Source: Actinomycetota bacterium (GTDB lineage Bacteria > Actinomycetota > UBA4738). From it: DNA of 21,822 nt. The stretch is taken from contig VAYC01000030.1 of the NCBI GenBank assembly GCA_005885025.1, positions 3,323 through 25,144 on the forward strand, given 5' to 3'. The notes under the pieces are model-generated. The model was not told the DNA's origin and searched no databases. It saw nothing but the letters and a program-made list of their open reading frames with translations. A program made the translations under genes and the position numbers. Below are positions 16,427 through 21,822 of this stretch, one piece after another. Every line of letters starts with the position of its first letter. The stretch's first letter is position 1.

Positions 16427-16507
16427 GTCCTCCGCGGCCGCCGGCGCCCCGCCGAGCGGCTGCCAAGACGGTCTTCATCTCATCGCCGTCTCTTCGGAGC
16501 TTGCGTC

Positions 16508-17749
16508 GTGCCCACACCTTCACGTGCTGCCGCTCGTCGCGTCGCCCTGGCCCGGCTGATCTCCTACGCGGGAACCTCGGCCGCGTACACCGCCCTGCTG
16601 TATGTCGTCTACCAGCGCACCGGCTCCTCCACGTGGGTGGCGGGGACGTTGTTCCTGACGCTGGGAACGCGGGGGGCCATCACGCCGCTCGCCGGGTCCC
16701 TGGGCGACCGCCTCGATCGACGCCGGGTGATGATCGTCTCGGATCTCCTGGGAGCGATGTGCTTCCTCGGGCTCGCATTCGCTCGCGGCCCGGCCCTCCT
16801 GGTCGCCCTGGCATTCCTCGCCACGCTCATGGAGGCGCCGTTCTTCCCGGCCTCGGCGGCCGCGATCCCCAACCTCGTGGGCCCCGCCGACCTCGCGTGG
16901 GCCAACGGGACGGTTGCCTTCGGTTCGAGCCTCGGCTACGTGGCCGGTCCGACGATCGGCGGCCTGCTGGTCGCCGCCGGAGGAGCCGGGATCGTGTTCG
17001 CCCTCAACGCAGCGTCGTTCGTGGTCTCCGCTGCCCTCGTGGCGACCGTCAGAGGATCCTTCGCGGGTCTCCGCACCGATGTCGAGGAAGAGGTCCATCG
17101 AGGCACGCGCGCCGGATTCGTGTTCCTGTGGAACGACCCTGTCCTGCGCCGGGTGACGTCGGCCGCCGCGGTGTTCGCCGTCTCCGTCGGCAGCATCCTG
17201 GTGGCAGAGTTGCCGCTGGCCGCCGCGTTCGGGGCCGGCGCGCTCGGCTACGGATTGCTGGGAACGAGCTTCGACTTCGGCGCGATCTTCGGCGCGCTCG
17301 CGGCCAAACAGGTCACGGAGTCGAGGCAGGCGCCGTGGCTGGTGGGAGGGAGCTTCGTCACGGCTGCCGGACTGGCCGCAGTGGCGGTCATGCCGACGTT
17401 TCCCCCCGTCCTGGCGGCCATGTGCGTCTCCGGAGCATCGGACGGCCTGGTGGACGTCGTGGTCGAGGTGATCTTCCAGCGGCGCAGCCCCGACGCTGTG
17501 AGGAGTCGCGTCCTGGCAGCCCTCGAGGCCGTCTTCCTCCTCGGCCTGGCGGTGGCCTTCCCGTTCGGCGCCTTGCTCGTCGGCGCCCTCGGCCCGAAAG
17601 CTGCCTACGCGCTGGGAGGGGCAGGCTGCGTGGCGTCCGCGCTCATGATGCTTCCGCTGCTCAGAACGGGGCCTCCGGCCCCAAGGTCGCCGGAGGTCGA
17701 TCGGTCACCGAATCCGGGCCTCCCCTTCATCGGGGACGCTGGGCCCTAG
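16508..17749 (+). CDS. MFS transporter (MFS_3, EntS-like exporter type)
   Basis: A 413-residue inner membrane protein with about 12 helices. The motif GSLGDRLDRRRVM between helices 2 and 3 is MFS motif A. The segment PFFPASAAAIPNLVGPADLAWANG and the following GP.IGG helix are typical of the MFS_3 group, which includes enterobactin and macrolide exporters. A central cytoplasmic loop (about residues 180-205) is followed by a second six-helix half. The substrate cannot be deduced. The GTG start has GGAG 8 nt upstream (16496-16499). It is probably transcribed from the divergent region shared with the thiamine operon. The kinase gene begins 42 bp after its stop. Confidence 0.87.
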   Translation: MPTPSRAAARRVALARLISYAGTSAAYTALLYVVYQRTGSSTWVAGTLFLTLGTRGAITPLAGSLGDRLDRRRVMIVSDLLGAMCFLGLAFARGPALLVALAFLATLMEAPFFPASAAAIPNLVGPADLAWANGTVAFGSSLGYVAGPTIGGLLVAAGGAGIVFALNAASFVVSAALVATVRGSFAGLRTDVEEEVHRGTRAGFVFLWNDPVLRRVTSAAAVFAVSVGSILVAELPLAAAFGAGALGYGLLGTSFDFGAIFGALAAKQVTESRQAPWLVGGSFVTAAGLAAVAVMPTFPPVLAAMCVSGASDGLVDVVVEVIFQRRSPDAVRSRVLAALEAVFLLGLAVAFPFGALLVGALGPKAAYALGGAGCVASALMMLPLLRTGPPAPRSPEVDRSPNPGLPFIGDAGP

Positions 17750-17791
17750 AATGTGGCGAGGCCCGCCCAGCCCGAAGGGGCGGAGACGTCC

Positions 17792-19630
17792 GTGTCAGTC
17801 ATCGAAACCGCCATCGAAGGCCGCTACCAGATCATCACCCGTGTCGCCTCCGGCGGCATGGGCGAGGTGTATCGCGCGCACGATGCGGTATTGGCCCGCG
17901 ACGTCGCCATCAAACTGTTGCATCCTCAATTAGCGGGCGACCGTGGTTTCGTCGAGAGGTTCCGCCGCGAGGCAAGAGCCGCCGCCATCCTGAACCACCC
18001 CAGCATCGTGGGGGTCTACGACTGGGGCTCCACGGACGGCACCTACTTCATGGTCATGGAGTACGTGCAGGGAATGAACCTCCGATCGCTCCTCGCCGAG
18101 TACGAGCGGCTGGAGCCCGCCCAAGCCGTGGAGATCTGCCTGCCGGTCCTGGCGGCGCTGGATCACGCCCACGGCCATGGGATCGTCCACCGGGACGTGA
18201 AGCCCGAGAACATCCTGATCGCCCGGAGCGGAGGCGTGAAGGTTGCGGACTTCGGACTGGCCCGCGCCTACGCCGACTCCTACGTCTCTCAGGCCGAGGG
18301 CACGGTGACCGGCACGGTGCAATACCTGGCCCCCGAGCAGATCCAGGGGGAGCCGGCCGACCCGCGAACCGACCTCTACGCCGTGGGCGTCGTCCTTTTC
18401 GAGTTGCTCACCGGCCGACCTCCGTTCATCGGCGAGACCTCGCTGGGCATCGCCTACCAGCACCTCTCCAGCCGCGTCCCCACTCCGTCCATGGTGGTCC
18501 CGACCGTTCCCCCAGAGCTCGACCGGATCGTCCTGATGGCTACGGAGAAGGAGCGCGACCGCCGTCCGGCTTCGGCGAGAGCCCTGCGCGACGAGCTCAT
18601 CCGGGCCACGCCCAGCCTGGCGCCGGCCGGTTCGGTTCGGCAGCTCGCCGCGAACATCCCGGCGGCGGAGCTGATCCCTCCGGACCGCGCCCCCACGGTC
18701 ACGATCCCGCGCTCGCTGTCGCCACGGGCCCGCCGGGCCCGCACGCTTCGAAAGGTCCTGGGCATCGTCGGCTTGGTCCTGCTTCTGGCCGTTGGATCTT
18801 GGGCGACGTGGACGTACGCCATCCCGCACTACACGAAGGTCCCCGGAGTGGTCGGGTTGTCGCAACGACTGGCGGAAGGAAGGATGCGAACTGCCGGGTT
18901 GGCCGTCGAGATCGGGGACGGTCGGTATTCGACCCAAGTGCCGGTCGGCTCGATCGTGGCCGTGCAGCCGCCTCCGGGGACGAAGCTGCGCAAGGGCACC
19001 AAGGTCCTGCTGTTCCCTTCACTCGGGCCGCGGCCCGTGGAGGTCCCCGATGTCACCGGGGACACGGAAGCGGAGGCGACCAAGACGCTGACCGGCCTCG
19101 GGTTCGTCGTGTCGGTCCGCCGTGCCTTCGACGACACCGTTGCCGCGGACCGTGTCATCCGCCAGAGTCCCGACCCCCGGACGAACCTCCAGGAGGGGGC
19201 CAAGGTGACCATCACGGTCAGCAAGGGTCCTCCGCCCGTCGGGGTTCCCAACGTTGTGGGGCAGCCGGCGGCGGACGCGCGCGCCACCTTGGAAGCCTTG
19301 GGGTTCACGGTGAAGCAGAAGAACGCGTACTCCACCGACGTGCCGAAGGGCGACGTCATCAGCACCGACCCGCCGACCGGCGAGACGGCCCCGAAGGGCT
19401 CGAAGGTCACCATGGTCGTCTCCAAGGGGCCCAAGACCTTCGCCATGCCCAACGTGGTGGGAATGACGAAGGAGGAGGCCGTGAGCTTCCTCCAGAACCT
19501 GGGGCTCGTCGTCAGGGTCTACGAACTCCCCCTCACCGACCCTCCGAACACCGTGGTCCTCCAGGACCCCGATGCCGGAGCGACCGTGAAGCAGGGTCAG
19601 ACGGTCAAGATCTTCGTCACTCAACCGTAG
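17792..19630 (+). CDS. PknB-like Ser/Thr protein kinase with four PASTA domains
   Basis: A 612-residue membrane kinase. The kinase domain (about residues 12-275) has the Gly loop ASGGMGEVY, catalytic K41 in VAIKLL, HRDVKPENIL (D135), DFGLA (D153), the activation-loop GTVTGTVQYLAPEQ, and DLYAVGVVLFELLTG. A juxtamembrane linker leads to one helix at about 321-343. Four outside PASTA repeats follow, beginning near residues 349, 414, 480 and 547, each with a P.V.G or PNVVG start. PASTA domains sense peptidoglycan fragments or lipid II. The GTG at 17792 is preferred because GGAG lies 6 nt upstream; GTG at 17753 is possible. Unlike mycobacterial pknB, it is not next to cell-division genes here. The nfo gene starts 10 bp downstream. 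Confidence 0.93.
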   Translation: MSVIETAIEGRYQIITRVASGGMGEVYRAHDAVLARDVAIKLLHPQLAGDRGFVERFRREARAAAILNHPSIVGVYDWGSTDGTYFMVMEYVQGMNLRSLLAEYERLEPAQAVEICLPVLAALDHAHGHGIVHRDVKPENILIARSGGVKVADFGLARAYADSYVSQAEGTVTGTVQYLAPEQIQGEPADPRTDLYAVGVVLFELLTGRPPFIGETSLGIAYQHLSSRVPTPSMVVPTVPPELDRIVLMATEKERDRRPASARALRDELIRATPSLAPAGSVRQLAANIPAAELIPPDRAPTVTIPRSLSPRARRARTLRKVLGIVGLVLLLAVGSWATWTYAIPHYTKVPGVVGLSQRLAEGRMRTAGLAVEIGDGRYSTQVPVGSIVAVQPPPGTKLRKGTKVLLFPSLGPRPVEVPDVTGDTEAEATKTLTGLGFVVSVRRAFDDTVAADRVIRQSPDPRTNLQEGAKVTITVSKGPPPVGVPNVVGQPAADARATLEALGFTVKQKNAYSTDVPKGDVISTDPPTGETAPKGSKVTMVVSKGPKTFAMPNVVGMTKEEAVSFLQNLGLVVRVYELPLTDPPNTVVLQDPDAGATVKQGQTVKIFVTQP

Positions 19631-19640
19631 AGCCGATCGC

Positions 19641-20480
19641 GTGCGCATCGGGGCGCACGTGCCCACGCGGGGCAGCTTGTTCGGAGCCATCGACTCAGTC
19701 CTCGCGTGCGGTGCCGAGGCCGCGCAGATCTGGGGGTCGAACCCACGGGCGTGGGCGCCCCCGTCCGTCCGCGCCGAGGTCGCTCGAGAGTTCGGCCGGC
19801 TGTGGCGTGCCGAGAGGCTGGGGCCGCTCGTCCTGCACGCCCCGTACATGGTCAACGTGGCCTCGCCGAACGCCGACTTCCGCCGGCGCTCCGTGGACCT
19901 CGCAAAGGCGACCGTGGCGCTGGCCGAGACCATCGGCGCCACCGGGGTTGTGGTTCACGCCGGCGCGGCGGGCGCGACGACCGAGCGAGCCACGGCCGTG
20001 GAGTCGGCAGCCACGTCTCTTCGGGCGATCGCCGGCGGCGCCAGCGAAACCTCGGTCTTCGTCGAGCTCACCGCGGGTACGGCCGGCTCGGTGGCTTCCA
20101 CCTTCCGCGAATACCGAGAGCTGCTCGACGCGTGTCACGCCCATCCCAGACTGGCCCTGTGCGCGGACACGTGCCACCTCTTCGCCGCGGGCTACGACCT
20201 GCACACCGAATCTGGCGTGGCGAGCTGCTTCGACGAGATCCGCATGCTGAGCCTGAGCCGCCGACTCCGCCTGATCCACGCCAACGATTCGAAATTCGCC
20301 CTCGGGGCCCGGCGGGACAGCCACACGCACATCGGCCAGGGCCACATCGGGGAGGCCGGTTTCCGGGCCATCCTGCACCATCCCGCGGTCCGTACCTGCA
20401 CGGTGCTGGTGGAGACCCCCGGCCGGCTGGAAGATCACGCTCGCAACATCGCCACCCTGCGCAGGCTGGCGGGTCCGTAA
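19641..20480 (+). CDS. nfo: Deoxyribonuclease IV (AP endonuclease)
   Basis: A 279-residue TIM-barrel metalloenzyme that nicks DNA 5' to abasic sites in base excision repair. Family signatures are RIGAHVPTRGSL at the start, LHAPYMVN, VVHAG, VFVELTAG, LCADTCHLFAAGYD, LIHANDSKF, and HTHIGQGHIG near the end. These include the His, Glu and Asp ligands of the three-metal site. Length matches the family. The GTG start lies 10 bp after the kinase stop, so it is probably in the same transcript. It converges on the small membrane protein gene 24 bp downstream. Confidence 0.95.
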   Translation: MRIGAHVPTRGSLFGAIDSVLACGAEAAQIWGSNPRAWAPPSVRAEVAREFGRLWRAERLGPLVLHAPYMVNVASPNADFRRRSVDLAKATVALAETIGATGVVVHAGAAGATTERATAVESAATSLRAIAGGASETSVFVELTAGTAGSVASTFREYRELLDACHAHPRLALCADTCHLFAAGYDLHTESGVASCFDEIRMLSLSRRLRLIHANDSKFALGARRDSHTHIGQGHIGEAGFRAILHHPAVRTCTVLVETPGRLEDHARNIATLRRLAGP

Positions 20481-20504
20481 TCCGACTTTCGGACTCCAGG
20501 GGGC

Positions 20505-20915
20505 CTAGGGCCGGAAGTGCTGCGCGTTCGTGATGAGCGCGTACAGGATGAAGGCGTTGATGGCCAGGCCGATCACCGAACCGCCGGCGGCTCGGCCCAA
20601 CGACAGCAGGTTCAGGAAGCCCGCCACGGCAGCCAGGATGATGCCGAGCATCCGCCCGGGCTCCCGCAGGTCGAGCACCCTGATCCCGGCGTAGACCTCG
20701 AGGGCCCCTACGGCCAGCGTGATGAGGCCCACAAAGAGGAACAAGCCGCCCACACCCCTGCCGGCTGCCACGCCCGCCCCCGAGAGCAGGAGGATTCCCG
20801 TGAGGATGGACACTCCTCCGCCCACCAGCAGGAGGACGGCGGCCGCCGTGACGACGCCGGGTCGGGCCTGCGGCGCGCGGTCAGGAGGCGGTGGAGCGTC
20901 GGGCGAGTAGCTCAT
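20505..20915 (-). CDS. Small four-helix membrane protein of unknown function
   Basis: A 136-residue protein with a Pro-rich N-terminal 20 residues (SPDAPPPPDRAPQARPG), then four hydrophobic segments at about 21-45, 55-78, 89-107 and 112-130. The loop between helices 2 and 3 has GIRVLDLREPGR. It resembles the many small actinobacterial proteins with a Pro-rich tail and four helices, but I cannot name a family. The ATG start has GAGAGG about 9 nt upstream. It lies 71 bp after the sulfite-oxidase-like gene on the same strand, and they may share a transcript. Confidence 0.75.
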   Translation of the reverse strand: MSYSPDAPPPPDRAPQARPGVVTAAAVLLLVGGGVSILTGILLLSGAGVAAGRGVGGLFLFVGLITLAVGALEVYAGIRVLDLREPGRMLGIILAAVAGFLNLLSLGRAAGGSVIGLAINAFILYALITNAQHFRP

Positions 20916-20986
20916 GTCCGCGTTCCTCTCGGCAGGGACGAGCGCAATATACCCTCGCCCACGAACCGAACCAAGCTAGCGGGGCC

Positions 20987-21610
20987 TCAGGGTTCGGACT
21001 CGGCGTCCTTGGTCTCCTGATAGGAGTACCGCTCCTCCCGCCAGGGATCGGCATGCGTGTGGTAGCCCCGGACCTCCCAGAACCCCCGCTCGTTCCGAGC
21101 CACGAACTCCAGTCCTCGCAGCCACTTCGCGCTCTTCCACGCGTAGCGTTTGGGCACGACCAGCCGCAGCGGGTAGCCGTGTTCGGGCGCGAGGGGCTCT
21201 CCCCCGTGCCCCCAGGCCACCATGACGTCGTCGTCCATCATGGCCCCCAGAGAGAGGTTCGAGGTGTAGCCGTAGTCGCAGTGGGTGATCACCCACGCCG
21301 CCTCCGGCTTCGGCCCCGCGCGCTCGGCCAGGGTCCGGAACGGCACGCCCTCCCACTGGTTGTCGAGCGTGGACCATCCCGTGACGCAATGCATGTCAGC
21401 CTGGACCCGCTGGGGTCCCATCGCCTTGAGCTCGGAGTAGGTCACCGTGAAGGGGCTGTCGACCAGGCCGCTCACCTTGAAGTCCCAGGTGGATTCGTCG
21501 AAGCGCGGGATGGGACCGTACTGCAGGACCGGCCACCCTTTGACCAAGCGCTGTCCAGGAGGGATCCGTGCAGCGACATCATCCGGATACCGGGGGCCGA
21601 GCAGCCTCAC
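20987..21610 (-). CDS. Sulfite-oxidase-like molybdopterin oxidoreductase
   Basis: A 207-residue protein of the oxidoreductase molybdopterin-binding domain family. DMHCVTGWS carries the expected molybdenum-ligating Cys (C75). Other conserved segments are WDFKVSGLV, GVPFRTL, YGYTSNLSL, HGYPLRLVVPKRYAWKSAKWL and GFWEVRGYH. It consists of the catalytic domain only and has no twin-arginine signal or dimerisation domain, like the short cytoplasmic sulfite-oxidase-like proteins. Its true substrate is unknown. The GTG start overlaps the threonine aldolase stop (GTGA), indicating coupling. A CCGAACC/GGTTCGG inverted repeat at 20966-20997 surrounds the 3' end. Confidence 0.88.
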   Translation of the reverse strand: MRLLGPRYPDDVAARIPPGQRLVKGWPVLQYGPIPRFDESTWDFKVSGLVDSPFTVTYSELKAMGPQRVQADMHCVTGWSTLDNQWEGVPFRTLAERAGPKPEAAWVITHCDYGYTSNLSLGAMMDDDVMVAWGHGGEPLAPEHGYPLRLVVPKRYAWKSAKWLRGLEFVARNERGFWEVRGYHTHADPWREERYSYQETKDAESEP

Positions 21611-21822
21611 CGCCGACCATCCTTTCTGGCCGGAGCCACGACCCGGTCCCAGATCCGGACGGCCTCGTCGACCTCCGCGGGCGACACGTCACGATGGGTC
21701 ACCAGACGAATCTTCCCGGCGACCACGTTGACCAGGACCCCCGCTTCCCGCAAGTGCTCTCGCAGCTCGAAGGGTGCGACGCCGATCGCCTGCGTGTCGG
21801 CGAACACGATGTTGGTCTCAAC
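21607..21822 (-). CDS. ltaE: Low-specificity L-threonine aldolase, C-terminus (cut by window end)
   Basis: The frame is open to the last base of the window and reads VETNIVFADTQ at the edge, so the gene starts outside. The visible 71 residues match the C-terminal small domain of the PLP-dependent threonine aldolase: a TNIVF strand, a helix LREHLREAGVLVNV, and KIRLVTHRDVS followed by a closing helix. The enzyme splits threonine or allo-threonine into glycine and acetaldehyde. Its stop overlaps the start of the sulfite-oxidase-like gene. The catalytic Lys lies outside the window. Confidence 0.85.
   Translation of the reverse strand, partial: VETNIVFADTQAIGVAPFELREHLREAGVLVNVVAGKIRLVTHRDVSPAEVDEAVRIWDRVVAPARKDGRR

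Noticed and set aside
15661..20250. A 1529-codon open frame on the plus strand
   Set aside because: It runs antisense to thiG and out of frame through the riboswitch, MFS, kinase and nfo genes, all of which have clear family motifs in other frames. Long open shadow frames are expected at this GC content.
20473..20494. Small hairpin tccga-ctt-tcgga between convergent nfo and the small membrane gene
   Set aside because: A 5-bp stem without a T-tract; it could be a bidirectional terminator but the evidence is too thin.
20966..20997. Inverted repeat ccgaacc/ggttcgg at the 3' end of the sulfite-oxidase-like gene
   Set aside because: The stem is 7 bp with an 18-nt loop, partly inside the coding sequence and without a T-tract, so neither a terminator nor an operator is supported.
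1..21822. CRISPR arrays, insertion sequences, prophage or integrase genes
   Set aside because: I saw no spaced repeats, transposase motifs or terminal inverted repeats; the only clear direct repeat is the 19-bp duplication.

Overview
This window is high-GC DNA with very dense coding, frequent GTG starts, 4-bp GTGA gene overlaps and several possible leaderless-type -10 boxes (TANNNT about 7 nt before a start codon). Together with a membrane Ser/Thr kinase carrying PASTA repeats, this suggests an actinobacterium, probably an uncultured lineage. That placement is inference. No rRNA, tRNA, CRISPR array or insertion sequence was recognised.

Positions 1-13206 hold an envelope-type gene island. It contains two YfhO-family polytopic membrane proteins: one cut by the window edge, the other split by a 19-bp tandem duplication. 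It also contains a membrane-anchored type I sulfatase and four mutually related large membrane proteins (called A, B, C and D here). The four share an N-terminal loop motif P-[VIL]-G-[WF]-D..Y.WR, a late extracytoplasmic domain with an F.G..E[FY]L-like motif, and a common C-terminal signature. I do not recognise them as a named family; the architecture resembles GT-C glycosyltransferases. B and A form a minus-strand pair. The sulfatase, the second YfhO gene and C run on the plus strand. D is on the minus strand and converges on C.

Positions 13206-16361 hold a minus-strand thiamine thiazole/TMP operon: a perfect TATAAT -10 box, a TPP riboswitch, then thiG, thiH, thiS and thiE with overlaps or short gaps. 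Paralogue D follows only 23 bp after thiE, so it may be co-transcribed. The thiG reading frame has no ATG, GTG or TTG where the conserved protein should begin. A good Shine-Dalgarno site in the 3' end of the riboswitch points instead to an AUC codon.

Positions 16395-20480 run on the plus strand: a possible five-codon leader ORF, an MFS_3-type exporter, an orphan PknB-like kinase with four PASTA domains, and endonuclease IV (nfo). Positions 20505-21822 run on the minus strand: the C-terminus of L-threonine aldolase, a sulfite-oxidase-like molybdopterin protein overlapping it by 4 bp, and a small four-helix membrane protein.

The most interesting material is the four-paralogue family with its YfhO and sulfatase companions. 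It may be an undescribed system for building or decorating a surface glycan, with one member possibly switched by a reversible 19-bp repeat and another attached to the thiamine operon.
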